DNA from: Eubacterium sp.
Lineage (GTDB): Bacteria; Bacillota; Clostridia; Lachnospirales; Lachnospiraceae
Length of the DNA: 47,482 bases
Direction: 5' to 3'
Assembly (NCBI GenBank): GCA_022764165.1
Contig: JALERM010000158.1
Location: 1 to 47,482, forward strand
The notes below the pieces were generated by a model, which did not search any database, was not told the origin of the DNA, and worked only from the letters and a program-made list of their open reading frames with translations. A program made the translations under genes and the position numbers. This document shows positions 25,830 to 34,483 of this stretch, piece after piece (position 1 is the stretch's first letter; every line of letters starts with the position of its first letter).

Positions 25830-27208
25830 TATGATTGTAAATGACTGACAATTGTTTCAAAATGCATAAAATGAGATGCTTTCACCAAAATGGTATCGCC
25901 CTGTTTCAGCAGCCCGGGAAGTTCTTCCATGAGTTCATCCACGGTTTCCATATGGATAACCGACAGTTCCTGCCCACATGTTTCTGCAGACTCCTTCGCT
26001 GCTGCCGCCATATGTTCACACAGAGGCCCCACACAAATGAGAACATCGATTCCGCTCTGGCCTGCTGCGGTTCCAACTTCAGCATGAAGAGCAGCTTCAT
26101 CTTTTCCCAGTTCTCCCATGTCACCCAGAATTGCCACTTTTCTTCCCAGAGCATCTTTTAATATACCCAGAGAAGCTTTCATAGACATGGGATTGGCATT
26201 GTAGCAGTCGTCCACAATTGTAAACTGATCTGTCTCAATGATATGAAAACGTCCGCTGACTGGCTGCAGACTCTCAATTCCCGCTTTAATCTGATCCAGA
26301 TTCATGCCATAAGTCAGACCCACGGCAGTTCCGGCCAGTGCATTATAGACCATATGCAGACCAGGAATCGGAACAGTCACAGAAAACATTCCTTCCGGCG
26401 TATGAATCCGGCAGGAAATACCTTTCAGTCCCTGACTTTCCACCTCATCCGCATAAACCGGAAGTGCGGGATTCATACCAAAGAATACCGGCTTCTTTCC
26501 TTTCACTTCTCCCACTCCGGCAAGCTTATCGTCATCTCCGTTCAGAATCACCGCTGCATTCTCTTTCAGATGATCAAAAACTTCCGTCTTTGCTTTCAAA
26601 ACACCATCCCGGTCCCCAAGATTTTCCAGATGGCAGGTGCCAATATTGGTAATCACACAGGTATTCGGTTTTGCGATCGCTGCCAGCCGGTGCATCTCAC
26701 CGAAATCACTGATTCCCATCTCCAGCACGGCAATCTCATGTTCATCCCGCAGACGAAAGACTGTCAGTGGAAGCCCCAGCTCATTATTAAAATTTCCCTG
26801 TGTCTTAAGAACATTGAACTTCTGAGAAAGAACAGCGGCAATCATTTCCTTTGTACTGGTCTTTCCCACGCTTCCGGTGATACCTACAACCGGTATCTTA
26901 AGCTGTTCCAGATAATATTCCGCAATATCTTTCACCGCCTGAAGAGTAGATGCGACCTTTACATAGGGGAATCCGGCATCAGTCAGTTCTTTTTCAGATA
27001 AGGTACCCAATGCACCTGCTTCCATCACCTGAGGAATAAAATCATGTCCGTCTGCTCTGGCACCCACAATCGGTACAAAGAGACAGCCCTTCTCAACTTT
27101 TCGGCTGTCAGAAGTCACAGCCGTCACACATATATCTTTTTTACTTTCCGGTCCATGATAGGTACCGCCGCAGACCTGCGCAATATGCGCTAATGTAAGA
27201 TTCTTCAT
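25829..27208 (-). CDS. murF: UDP-N-acetylmuramoyl-tripeptide--D-alanyl-D-alanine ligase
   Basis: 459 aa, standard MurF length. ATP-binding P-loop GITGSVGKTSTKEMIAAVL near residue 110, the carbamylated-lysine/Mg region downstream, NNELGLPLTVFRL, and IVDDCYNANPMSMKASL, which is the MurF-type C-terminal linker. Adds D-Ala-D-Ala to the UDP-MurNAc tripeptide in the cytoplasm. It follows ddl by 20 bp, so the enzyme making the dipeptide and the one adding it are co-transcribed. Confidence 0.97.
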   Translation of the reverse strand: MKNLTLAHIAQVCGGTYHGPESKKDICVTAVTSDSRKVEKGCLFVPIVGARADGHDFIPQVMEAGALGTLSEKELTDAGFPYVKVASTLQAVKDIAEYYLEQLKIPVVGITGSVGKTSTKEMIAAVLSQKFNVLKTQGNFNNELGLPLTVFRLRDEHEIAVLEMGISDFGEMHRLAAIAKPNTCVITNIGTCHLENLGDRDGVLKAKTEVFDHLKENAAVILNGDDDKLAGVGEVKGKKPVFFGMNPALPVYADEVESQGLKGISCRIHTPEGMFSVTVPIPGLHMVYNALAGTAVGLTYGMNLDQIKAGIESLQPVSGRFHIIETDQFTIVDDCYNANPMSMKASLGILKDALGRKVAILGDMGELGKDEAALHAEVGTAAGQSGIDVLICVGPLCEHMAAAAKESAETCGQELSVIHMETVDELMEELPGLLKQGDTILVKASHFMHFETIVSHLQS

Positions 27209-27228
27209 ACTTATCTTCTTTCCACACT

Positions 27229-28266
27229 TTATGATTGATGTTTTTTGAGCGAGATACGAATCAGTTCTTCACACAGAGCAGGATAATCCATGCCCAGGAC
27301 GGCAGCTTCCTGTGGAAGAAGACTGGTGGGTGTCATACCGGGAAGCGTATTTGCTTCGAGACAATACATTTCTCCATTTTCTTTCATCAGGAAATCCAGA
27401 CGTGCATAGCCTTCGATTCCCAGAACCCGACAGCCATCCTCTGCATATTTCTGCATCCGCTTCGTCTGTTCTTCCGTTATCTCTGCCGGACAGGTTTCCA
27501 CTGCTGCACCTGCCGCATACTTATTTTTATAATCATAAAATCCTTCCAGAGGAGCAATCTCGATCACCGGATAAGCTTTTCCGTCCACCACGCCGACAGA
27601 AAACTCTCTTCCCTCAATATATTCCTCCACGATAATCTGATTTTCATAAGAAAATGCGCCATCCAGGGCAGCTTCGTACTCTTCCTGATTGTGAGCAATA
27701 TAGACACCGATACTGGAACCGCCGCAGCAGGTCTTTACAACCACCGGGAACTCCATTCCATAGTCTGTCAGGGAGCGGGTGCACTTTCCTTTCCAAAGCT
27801 CCACACCATGGGGAGTGGGAACACCACTTACAGAAAACAATTTTTTTGTAATTCCCTTGTCCATTGCCATGGCACTGCTGAGATACCCTGTTCCTGTATA
27901 AGGAATCTGATAAAGGTCAAAGGCCGCCTGCACCTTGCCATCCTCTCCATTGGCCCCATGGAGAGCCAGGAAAACTACATCTGCTGCTCTGCACAGATCA
28001 AGCACGGCAGGGCCGAAAAAATCTCTTCCCGATGCCACGGCTTCTTTTACCTGATCATTAAAACTTTTGATATATTTCACATCAGCTTCCAGATCGTATT
28101 CCTCACAGAATGCAGTCTCCGGATCTGCTCCTTCTTTGCCGAAAAATACATCCACCAGAATTGCCTGATGACCTTTAGACCGAAGGGCTTTGCAGACGTC
28201 TGTTCCTGATACAATGGACACATCTCTTTCTGTACTGGTTCCTCCCGCCAAAACAACTATTTTCAT
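27229..28266 (-). CDS. ddl: D-alanine--D-alanine ligase
   Basis: 345 aa ATP-grasp enzyme. AGGTSTERDVS near the start holds the substrate-binding glutamate; LALHGANGEDGKVQ, KTCCGGSSIGVY and the omega-loop APLEGFYDYKNKY follow, with EANTLPGMTPTSLLP at the end. The tyrosine in the FYDY loop is the residue expected for D-Ala:D-Ala ligases, whereas VanA-type D-Ala:D-Lac ligases differ there, so no vancomycin-resistance role is suggested. Middle gene of the transpeptidase-ddl-murF run. Confidence 0.96.
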   Translation of the reverse strand: MKIVVLAGGTSTERDVSIVSGTDVCKALRSKGHQAILVDVFFGKEGADPETAFCEEYDLEADVKYIKSFNDQVKEAVASGRDFFGPAVLDLCRAADVVFLALHGANGEDGKVQAAFDLYQIPYTGTGYLSSAMAMDKGITKKLFSVSGVPTPHGVELWKGKCTRSLTDYGMEFPVVVKTCCGGSSIGVYIAHNQEEYEAALDGAFSYENQIIVEEYIEGREFSVGVVDGKAYPVIEIAPLEGFYDYKNKYAAGAAVETCPAEITEEQTKRMQKYAEDGCRVLGIEGYARLDFLMKENGEMYCLEANTLPGMTPTSLLPQEAAVLGMDYPALCEELIRISLKKHQS

Positions 28267-28307
28267 AATACCAACTTCCTCTCTTTCTGCCTTATCCTTC
28301 AGAAATT

Positions 28308-29699
28308 TTAGTATACAATAACCGGCGTACCGATTTCAACTGCATTAAAAATTTTCTCTGCATTGGCTGTGGGAGTATTGACACAGCCATGAGACCCGTT
28401 TGTTTTATAAATTTCTCCTCCATATTCCGAACGCCAGGTATCGGCATCATGGATTCCCACATTTCCTACGAATGGCAGCCAGTAAGTAACAGGCTGTACA
28501 TATCCTTCCCCTTTTAAAATCGCATCCTGCTTCTTGGCATCAATCGCCCAGACACTTCCGGAGGGAGTATCGTACCCTTTGGAAACATTTCCTGTAACCA
28601 CAGGGGTATCTACAATCAGATAACCATCCTTATAACACCACATTCTCTGTTCACTGATACTGATTTCCACATAAGTGTCGCCAATATCATTGGTATCTCT
28701 TGACATGGCTGAATACTGATATACCGGTTCCACCGTACCTGTCTGACCCTCTTTAATGGCCTGAACCAGTTGATTAGCTGTGGCCTGTTTATTAATGACC
28801 CAGCCGTAATCTCCGCCTTTCAGCGTAATCTTCTGTCCTGCGGAAGTTGTAAATTCGTGTGTCAGTCCAAAAGTATCATACTTATACTTCAACTCCTGCA
28901 CATAATCCAATGCCTTACTTTCATTAATCGTCCACTGACCGTCATCTCCTTTAACAATCCAGCTTTTAATGGTAAGCGCATTCACCGCTTCCGTGCGATC
29001 CCCGAAATCATACGTAAGATTAGTCTGCAGATACTTATTCAATATGTCTCTCTCAGCAATCAGTTCTGCGTTATCCTGATAGACTGAAGGCTTCAGATAA
29101 CAACCCAGCTGCACCAGATTAATCTCCGTTTTTCCGGAATCTATGGCATCAATCACGGCCGCCTTCACTTTTTCCCTGTCCAGTTGATTGCCTTCTACCT
29201 CCGGGATGATCTCATAGCTGCTTCCCTTATCCTCCAGATAGGCATCCTGTGGCTCCGTAATATTCACCGGCTGAAAACAGTCCATCTCGTCCAGAATCCC
29301 ATCGATCCGTTCCTTACTGTAAGTCGTGCCGGCAGTCACTTCCAGTGTCTTCTTATCAGAAAGTGAAGCAATCCATGACCAACGTTCCTGCTCCTCCATC
29401 AACTGATCCACTTTGCCGTCATCCACATAGGTAAGACCTATCCGTTCTGCTGAAATTGTCTCTGTTTTATCATTCATCTCAACAATTTTCAGTTTGTACT
29501 CACTGATTCTTTCCTGAATATCCTTCTTTACCTGGCTGACGTTTTTTTTGCTGCAGTCTATCCCATTAATTGTTGTTCCCTTTAAAAAATGACTGGAAAA
29601 ATAATACACAGCTCCTGTATAGCCGATTCCGATAATCACCAGCCATGCCAGCACAATACCCAGAAAAATAAGCAGTACTCTTTTCTTTTTTTTCGTCAT
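28308..29699 (-). CDS. L,D-transpeptidase (YkuD) with peptidoglycan-binding repeats
   Basis: 463 aa. A basic start and membrane helix (about 7-32), two PG_binding_4-like repeats (KGTTINGIDCSKKNVSQVKK is the first signature), and a C-terminal YkuD domain with the catalytic motif GIHDADTW ... SHGCVN (C439). It cross-links peptidoglycan 3-3 outside the membrane and is resistant to most beta-lactams by mechanism. Own promoter; 41 bp before ddl, so cell-wall functions are grouped. Confidence 0.93.
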   Translation of the reverse strand: MTKKKKRVLLIFLGIVLAWLVIIGIGYTGAVYYFSSHFLKGTTINGIDCSKKNVSQVKKDIQERISEYKLKIVEMNDKTETISAERIGLTYVDDGKVDQLMEEQERWSWIASLSDKKTLEVTAGTTYSKERIDGILDEMDCFQPVNITEPQDAYLEDKGSSYEIIPEVEGNQLDREKVKAAVIDAIDSGKTEINLVQLGCYLKPSVYQDNAELIAERDILNKYLQTNLTYDFGDRTEAVNALTIKSWIVKGDDGQWTINESKALDYVQELKYKYDTFGLTHEFTTSAGQKITLKGGDYGWVINKQATANQLVQAIKEGQTGTVEPVYQYSAMSRDTNDIGDTYVEISISEQRMWCYKDGYLIVDTPVVTGNVSKGYDTPSGSVWAIDAKKQDAILKGEGYVQPVTYWLPFVGNVGIHDADTWRSEYGGEIYKTNGSHGCVNTPTANAEKIFNAVEIGTPVIVY

Positions 29700-29745
29700 A
29701 CAATTCCCTTGCTTTCTATTTGCCTATAAGCTTTAATACCAGTTC

Positions 29746-29774
29746 ATTGTAACATTTATTCTTCCTACGGTAAA
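29746..29774 (-). promoter_or_regulatory. Promoter of the L,D-transpeptidase-ddl-murF operon
   Basis: Minus strand TTTACC (29774-29769), a 17-bp spacer, and TACAAT (29751-29746). Confidence 0.55.
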
Positions 29775-29810
29775 GGTATTTAGAAAAAAGTAAGAATCAT
29801 AAAAAGGAAA

Positions 29811-29831
29811 AAAGTGCCGGATTCAGCACTT
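29811..29831 (-). terminator. Terminator of the aminotransferase gene
   Basis: AAGTGC (29812-29817) and GCACTT (29826-29831) with a minus-strand T-run beyond 29812. Confidence 0.75.
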
Positions 29832-29844
29832 CTTTTCCACCAGT

Positions 29845-31128
29845 TTATGCATTTAATAATTTATCTATACTTACAAGTTTCACACTCAGTACAAAAATCT
29901 GTGCAGCCACTTCCAACTCCTCTACAGTCGGGAAAGAAGGCGCAATACGAATATTGCTGTCGTGCGGATCTTTTCCATATGGGAAAGTTGCACCGGCACC
30001 TGTCATAACCAGACCAGCCTCTTTTGCTTTCGCCACGATTGCCTTCGCACATCCATCCATAGAATCAAAAGAAATAAAGTATCCGCCCAGCGGTTTTGTC
30101 CAGGTTCCGATTCCCAGTCCTCCCAGTTCTTTATCCAGAACCTCAAGAACTTTCTCGAACTTAGGGCGCAGAATGTCCGCATGTTTTCTCATGTGATTAT
30201 ACATTCCCTGCATATCTTTGAAATAACGTACATGACGCAGCTGATTCAGTTTGTCGTGACCGATTGTCTGGAACTTCATATATCTCTTAGCATCTGCCAG
30301 ATTGGCCTCGGATGCTGCCAGAGCAGCAATACCGGAACCCGGGAAAGAAACTTTTGAAGTAGAAATAAACTTCAGTACCATATCCGGATTGCCTGCCTTC
30401 ACACACTCATTCAGCAGTTCCAGAATCACATCCCTCTTATCATCATACAGATGATGAATGGAATATGCATTATCCCAGAAAATACGGAAATCTTTTGCAG
30501 CCGGCTTCAGATGAGCAAATCTTCTTACTGTTTCATCTGAATAGGAAATACCTGTCGGGTTCGCATATTTCGGTACACACCAGATTCCCTTTACTGCTTC
30601 ATCTTCTGATACCAGTTTTTCCACCATATCCATATCCGGACCGGTTTCCAGAAGCGGTACATTGATCATCTCAATACCGAAAAATTCTGTAATAGCAAAA
30701 TGACGGTCATATCCCGGAACAGGGCAGAGGAATTTTACTTTGTCCAGTTTGCACCATGGGGTACTTCCCATAATACCGTGTGTCATAGCACGTGCCACGG
30801 TATCAAACATAACATTCAGACTGGAATTGCCATAAATCAGAATGTTTCTTTCCGGCACTTCCGACATATCTGCCAGCAGTTTTCTTGCATCACTGATACC
30901 ATCCAGAATGCCATAATTTCTGCAGTCAACTCCGTCAGAACTTACCAGATTCACTTTACTGTTCAAAATATCCATCAATCCATTACTCAGATCCAACTGA
31001 GCTTTGGACGGTTTACCTCTGGACATATCCAGTTTCAATCCTTTTGCCTTTACATCTTCAAACTGTTTTTCCAGATCACTTTTCAATGCCAATAATTTTT
31101 CTTTACTTAACTGACTATAGGCTTTCAT
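29845..31128 (-). CDS. PLP-dependent aminotransferase of the PF12897 aspartate-aminotransferase type
   Basis: 427 aa fold-type I aminotransferase. Distinctive features are LKLDMSRGKPSKAQLDLSNG, YGNSSLNVMFDTVARAMTHG, CVPKYANPTGISYSDETV, WDNAYSIHHLYDD and the PLP lysine in STSKVSFPGSGIAALAAS. This subgroup includes enzymes annotated as aspartate aminotransferase; alanine or MocR-like specificity cannot be excluded. AGGAGG site and a strong promoter. Monocistronic. Confidence 0.88.
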   Translation of the reverse strand: MKAYSQLSKEKLLALKSDLEKQFEDVKAKGLKLDMSRGKPSKAQLDLSNGLMDILNSKVNLVSSDGVDCRNYGILDGISDARKLLADMSEVPERNILIYGNSSLNVMFDTVARAMTHGIMGSTPWCKLDKVKFLCPVPGYDRHFAITEFFGIEMINVPLLETGPDMDMVEKLVSEDEAVKGIWCVPKYANPTGISYSDETVRRFAHLKPAAKDFRIFWDNAYSIHHLYDDKRDVILELLNECVKAGNPDMVLKFISTSKVSFPGSGIAALAASEANLADAKRYMKFQTIGHDKLNQLRHVRYFKDMQGMYNHMRKHADILRPKFEKVLEVLDKELGGLGIGTWTKPLGGYFISFDSMDGCAKAIVAKAKEAGLVMTGAGATFPYGKDPHDSNIRIAPSFPTVEELEVAAQIFVLSVKLVSIDKLLNA

Positions 31129-31171
31129 GGGTTCCTCCTGTCATGTGTATAAAATTTTTTCACTAAAGCAT

Positions 31172-31200
31172 ATTTTATGTAGGAATTGACTAAATGTCAA
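31172..31200 (-). promoter_or_regulatory. Promoter of the aminotransferase gene
   Basis: Minus strand TTGACA (31200-31195), a 17-bp spacer, and TAAAAT (31177-31172). Confidence 0.8.
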
Positions 31201-31298
31201 GATATACTTGCATTTTCGGCAAATTCACATGATGCACGAAGAAATAATTTGCGGTTTATGCAATTTTCATGACATAAACTTGCATTTTTTAGTTTCTC

Positions 31299-31328
31299 TT
31301 GAATTCATGAATCATCCTATGGTATTCT
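31299..31328 (+). promoter_or_regulatory. Putative promoter of the methyltransferase gene
   Basis: TTGAAT (31299-31304), an 18-bp spacer, and TATTCT (31323-31328). Weaker than its divergent neighbour. Confidence 0.4.
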
Positions 31329-31370
31329 ATTAATCAATAACAGATGTGGATAGAAAGGACTCGATTGTTT

Positions 31371-32231
31371 ATGTGGATAGCAGACGGCTGGAAAGAGTAT
31401 GAAGTGATAGATACTTCCAAAGGAGAAAAACTGGAACGTTGGGGAGATTATCTTCTTGTTCGCCCGGACCCACAGGTCATCTGGGATACTCCCAGAAAGC
31501 ATCCGGGATGGAGAAAAATGAACGGGCATTATCACCGCAGTAAGAAAGGCGGCGGCGAATGGGAGTTTTTTGATCTGCCGCAGCAGTGGTCAATCAATTA
31601 TAAAAATCTAACATTTAACCTGAAACCTTTTAGTTTTAAACATACAGGTCTATTTCCGGAACAGGCAGCAAACTGGGACTGGTTCGGAGAGAAAATCAGA
31701 GATGCCGGACGTCCAGTGAAAGTACTGAACCTGTTTGCCTATACCGGCGGAGCAACCCTCGCAGCAGCGGCAGCCGGTGCTTCTGTCACACATGTAGATG
31801 CCTCTAAAGGCATGGTTGGCTGGGCAAAAGAAAATGCAGTCTCTTCTGGTCTGAAGGATGCACCGATCCGCTGGATCGTAGATGATTGCGTCAAATTTGT
31901 AGAACGCGAAATCCGCCGCGGCAATCACTATGATGCCATCATCATGGATCCGCCCTCTTATGGACGCGGCCCCAAGGGAGAAATCTGGAAAATCGAGGAT
32001 GCCATTCATCCTCTGATCAAACTCTGTGCACAGCTGCTCAGTGACGCTCCTCTATTCTTCCTTGTAAATTCCTATACCACAGGTCTGGCTCCTGCAGTAC
32101 TCACCTACATGATTGCCACAGAACTGAAGCACTTGGGCGGTCATGTGGAATCACAGGAAATCGGACTGCCCGTGACACAGAGCGGGCTGATACTGCCATG
32201 CGGGGCATCCGGACGGTGGAGTAAGAAATAA
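31371..32231 (+). CDS. Class I SAM-dependent RNA methyltransferase (RlmI/RlmK-like)
   Basis: 286 aa from ATG 31371 (GAAAGGA site 10 nt upstream); an ATG nine codons earlier has no ribosome site. The SAM-binding loop is VLNLFAYTGGATLAAAAAGA, followed by VTHVDASKGMVGWAKEN and the motif IV MDPPSYGRGPKGE, as in 23S rRNA cytosine-5 methyltransferases of the RlmI group. The PUA domain of RlmI is absent, and the N-terminal 90 residues are a small beta-rich domain. The exact target is not known. Confidence 0.87.
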   Translation: MWIADGWKEYEVIDTSKGEKLERWGDYLLVRPDPQVIWDTPRKHPGWRKMNGHYHRSKKGGGEWEFFDLPQQWSINYKNLTFNLKPFSFKHTGLFPEQAANWDWFGEKIRDAGRPVKVLNLFAYTGGATLAAAAAGASVTHVDASKGMVGWAKENAVSSGLKDAPIRWIVDDCVKFVEREIRRGNHYDAIIMDPPSYGRGPKGEIWKIEDAIHPLIKLCAQLLSDAPLFFLVNSYTTGLAPAVLTYMIATELKHLGGHVESQEIGLPVTQSGLILPCGASGRWSKK

Positions 32232-32248
32232 TAGTTGTTGTGTTGGAG

Positions 32249-32293
32249 AGGGACGGAAACTTCTTCTCATTTTTTCAGAAGCAGGCCGTCCCT
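32249..32293 (+). repeat. Miniature fold-back repeat; also terminator between convergent genes
   Basis: AGGGACGG (32249-32256) pairs with CCGTCCCT (32286-32293), with an inner CTTCT/AGAAG helix. Its ~43 nt match one end of the element at 36799-37027 (complement of 36954-36996) at nearly every position. It is thus a shortened member of that family, used here as a shared 3' hairpin for genes ending at 32231 and 32309. Confidence 0.75.
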
Positions 32294-32308
32294 TTCAAAA
32301 AAATCTCT

Positions 32309-32815
32309 TTATTTCGTATAAACTGCTACAATCTCTGCAATGTACATTGTATGGTAATCTTTCTGCGGATACCATTTTTCGTCTTCTTCATTTCCATAAA
32401 AGTTTTCCGGTTTGATGGTATCCTGATACAGTTTTTTGCAGACCAGTACCTGAGATGCTTCTTCGAATGTGGGATATCCATCTACATGCTGTACATGAAG
32501 TCCGGCTTTCTCGATTTTATCTGCCTCGTCTCTGCCGGAGACCTTGCCCAGATATCCCATTTCTTTTTTGCACTCTCCATCAAAGAATGTCAGTGTAAAG
32601 GTATCTGCCGCATCTACAAATTCTTTTGTATAGCGCTGCGGACGGATGTAGACGGTTGCCACGTCTTTGCCCCAGAGAACTCCGACACCTCCCCAGGAAG
32701 CTGTCATTGTATTTACTTTACCATCTTTTTCTGCTGTGACCAGCATCCACTGAGAACCAATTTTTTCAAATGGATTCATTTGCATTACCTTCAAATCAGT
32801 TTTAACCATTTCCAT
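32309..32815 (-). CDS. Flavin reductase family protein (FMN-binding)
   Basis: 168 aa with the split-barrel flavin reductase fold: FEKIGSQWMLVTAEKDGKVN, TMTASWGGVGVLWGKDVATV, IRPQRYTKEFVDAADTFTL, and a C-terminal YHTMYIAEIVAVY strand. Such proteins bind FMN and reduce flavins or serve as partner in electron transfer; the substrate is not determinable. Ribosome site AGGAG 7 nt before ATG 32815. It is divergent from an AraC-type regulator with abutting promoters, so control by that regulator is likely. Confidence 0.88.
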   Translation of the reverse strand: MEMVKTDLKVMQMNPFEKIGSQWMLVTAEKDGKVNTMTASWGGVGVLWGKDVATVYIRPQRYTKEFVDAADTFTLTFFDGECKKEMGYLGKVSGRDEADKIEKAGLHVQHVDGYPTFEEASQVLVCKKLYQDTIKPENFYGNEEDEKWYPQKDYHTMYIAEIVAVYTK

Positions 32816-32858
32816 AATCTCACTCCTTTTTGACTGTTTCTAGACAATTACCAGTAAC

Positions 32859-32887
32859 AGTATAATTCATTTCTCCAAAAAACTCAA
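32859..32887 (-). promoter_or_regulatory. Promoter of the flavin reductase gene
   Basis: Minus strand TTGAGT (32887-32882), a 17-bp spacer, and TATACT (32864-32859). Its -35 box is 5 bp from that of the divergent promoter. Confidence 0.6.
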
Positions 32888-32892
32888 TCATA

Positions 32893-32921
32893 TTGACTTT
32901 TTTCATTCCATCTTTCATAAT
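32893..32921 (+). promoter_or_regulatory. Promoter of the AraC-family gene
   Basis: TTGACT (32893-32898), a 17-bp spacer, and CATAAT (32916-32921). Confidence 0.6.
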
Positions 32922-32950
32922 GTAATCAATAAGATGATGTAGGAATCAAA

Positions 32951-32985
32951 GTCATGTTTTTTCATGCAAGTATGAAAAGCATGAC
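32951..32985. promoter_or_regulatory. Nested inverted repeat in the araC-type leader
   Basis: GTCATG (32951-32956) pairs with CATGAC (32980-32985), and inside it TTTTCAT (32959-32965) with ATGAAAA (32972-32978). It lies about 40 bp after the start codon-side of the promoter and before ATG 33024. It may be the operator or an RNA hairpin. Confidence 0.4.
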
Positions 32986-33023
32986 CTTTTGACCCTTGTA
33001 TCATAAGATTGGAGGGAAATGAT

Positions 33024-33866
33024 ATGTCGGATACCATGCACGAGAAAGTAATAACAACCGATTCCCTGCCCGCACGGTCATTTTCTTATTCCAGTGCTGA
33101 TCAGCTGATTACCAACCACTGGCATAACAGTCTGGAAGTTTTATATATAGCATCCGGAAAAATGGATACAGGTATCAATAATGCGATTTATCACCTGAAG
33201 CGGGGGGATTTGATCATCATTAACTCCGGGGACATTCATTTTACTCGATGCCGGGACTATGCAAAAATTTATGTGCTGCAGGTTCCCTATCCACTCCTGA
33301 ACACCCATATTCCCAACTACGATTATGTGCGCTTCCAGGACAGTGACGGGTCTGTTGTATTTTCCAATCCTGCAAAAGTAGACGAACTCAGCAGGCTGAT
33401 GATTCAGATGTATGAAATAACCTTAGAACAGAAGCCCGGATATACCCTGCTGTTTTCCAGTAAACTGTACCAGTTTCTATTTATTTTATTTCAACGCTAT
33501 CATACGGACATCAGTTCCCGTACCAAGCAAAAAAGTGACCGTAATCTAATCCGGCTGAAACAGGTCATGAATTATGTCAAAAGCCACTATACACAGCCTA
33601 TTTCCCTGGAGGATGCCGCACAGATTCTTTCTCTGAATCCGGAGTACTTCTGCAGGTATTTCAAGAAGTATATGGGAATGACATTTTTGGAATATGTGAA
33701 CTCCATCCGCCTCTACCATATTCACCAGGATCTGCTCAATACGAATTATTCTGTATCAGAGCTTATGGACCGGCATGGTTTTACGAATTATAAGCTCTTT
33801 TCCAAAATGTTTCGCAATACTTATGGATGTCCTCCGGGCATGTTCCGCAGGCAGCAAAAACAATGA
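33024..33866 (+). CDS. AraC family transcriptional regulator
   Basis: 280 aa from ATG 33024, preceded by GGAGGG; a TTG five codons earlier overlaps that site. The N-terminal cupin-like sensor (TNHWHNSLEVLYIASGKMD, HLKRGDLIIINSGDIH) is followed by two AraC helix-turn-helix motifs from about residue 178 (YTQPISLEDAAQILSLNPEY, and FTNYKLFSKMFRNTYGCPPG). The layout fits sugar-responsive activators, but the ligand is unknown. The likely target is the divergent flavin reductase gene, itself, or both. Confidence 0.92.
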   Translation: MSDTMHEKVITTDSLPARSFSYSSADQLITNHWHNSLEVLYIASGKMDTGINNAIYHLKRGDLIIINSGDIHFTRCRDYAKIYVLQVPYPLLNTHIPNYDYVRFQDSDGSVVFSNPAKVDELSRLMIQMYEITLEQKPGYTLLFSSKLYQFLFILFQRYHTDISSRTKQKSDRNLIRLKQVMNYVKSHYTQPISLEDAAQILSLNPEYFCRYFKKYMGMTFLEYVNSIRLYHIHQDLLNTNYSVSELMDRHGFTNYKLFSKMFRNTYGCPPGMFRRQQKQ

Positions 33867-33930
33867 ATCAAGAACCTCTGATTGCCATGGGAAGTTATCC
33901 CGAGATTCTGGGAACACTTTATCTTTGAAC

Positions 33931-33971
33931 AAAATTACCCCGGGGACTTTTAAAAAGTCCCCGGAGTAGTT
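33931..33971. terminator. Bidirectional CCCCGGGG-type terminator
   Basis: Arms around ACCCCGGGGACTTTT (33937-33951) and AAAAGTCCCCGG (33953-33964). The sequence is almost identical to the 2013-2067 terminator over more than 30 nt, but one arm has diverged. It separates the convergent AraC and ferredoxin genes. Confidence 0.85.
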
Positions 33972-33976
33972 CTTAA

Positions 33977-34363
33977 TTATTTTTCTACAACTTCCAATAC
34001 ATCCATCGGACAGGCTTTTGCACAGATTCCGCATGCGATACATTTGGAAGAAACCGGTGAATCTTCAGCCTTAACTGCCAGACCGAACGGACAGGCCTCT
34101 ACACATTTTCCACAGCCGGTACACAGTTTTTTATTCACCATGTATACCCCTTTTGCATTCTGTGTGATTGCTCCGGCTTCACAAGCCTGTGCACATTTTC
34201 CGCACTGTACACAAGTCATTGGTTTCACACCGCTCTTCTTTTCTACAATCTGAATACAGGATTTTCCCGGATCAAATACTTTGTAGAAACTCATGGAACA
34301 TGCTCTTACACATTCCAGACATGCCATACAGGTAGAACCTTTTTTAACTGCTAATCTTTTCAT
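33977..34363 (-). CDS. Ferredoxin with four [4Fe-4S] cluster motifs
   Basis: 128 aa. Four CxxCxxCxxxC motifs: C12/15/18/22, C51/54/57/61, C81/84/87/91 and C108/111/114/118. The first lacks the proline that usually follows and has an odd flank. The layout resembles HycB/CooF/DmsB-type electron-transfer subunits more than two-cluster ferredoxins. No catalytic partner gene is adjacent, so it may serve a distant oxidoreductase. It has its own promoter and GAGG ribosome site. Confidence 0.92.
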   Translation of the reverse strand: MKRLAVKKGSTCMACLECVRACSMSFYKVFDPGKSCIQIVEKKSGVKPMTCVQCGKCAQACEAGAITQNAKGVYMVNKKLCTGCGKCVEACPFGLAVKAEDSPVSSKCIACGICAKACPMDVLEVVEK

Positions 34364-34425
34364 CTGTATTATCCTCCACTTTTACATTTGATGGCATCTG
34401 CACCAGCAGACATTTCTATAATATT

Positions 34426-34454
34426 AGTGTACCATTAACAGACATATTTCGCAA
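34426..34454 (-). promoter_or_regulatory. Promoter of the ferredoxin gene
   Basis: Minus strand TTGCGA (34454-34449), a 17-bp spacer, and TACACT (34431-34426). Confidence 0.5.
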
Positions 34455-34483
34455 GCAGATAGTGAAAGGTCAAACTATATCAC

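Noticed and set aside
27229-28266. D-Ala-D-Lac (vancomycin-resistance) ligase
   Set aside because: The omega-loop FYDY tyrosine and lack of vanH/vanX neighbours fit an ordinary D-Ala-D-Ala ligase.
31256-31275. CodY-like AATTTTC box before the aminotransferase
   Set aside because: The second half departs from the consensus at most positions.
31201-31298. Repeated TTGCAT/ATGCA words between the aminotransferase and methyltransferase promoters
   Set aside because: Spacing is irregular and no consistent palindrome forms; likely AT-rich chance repeats.
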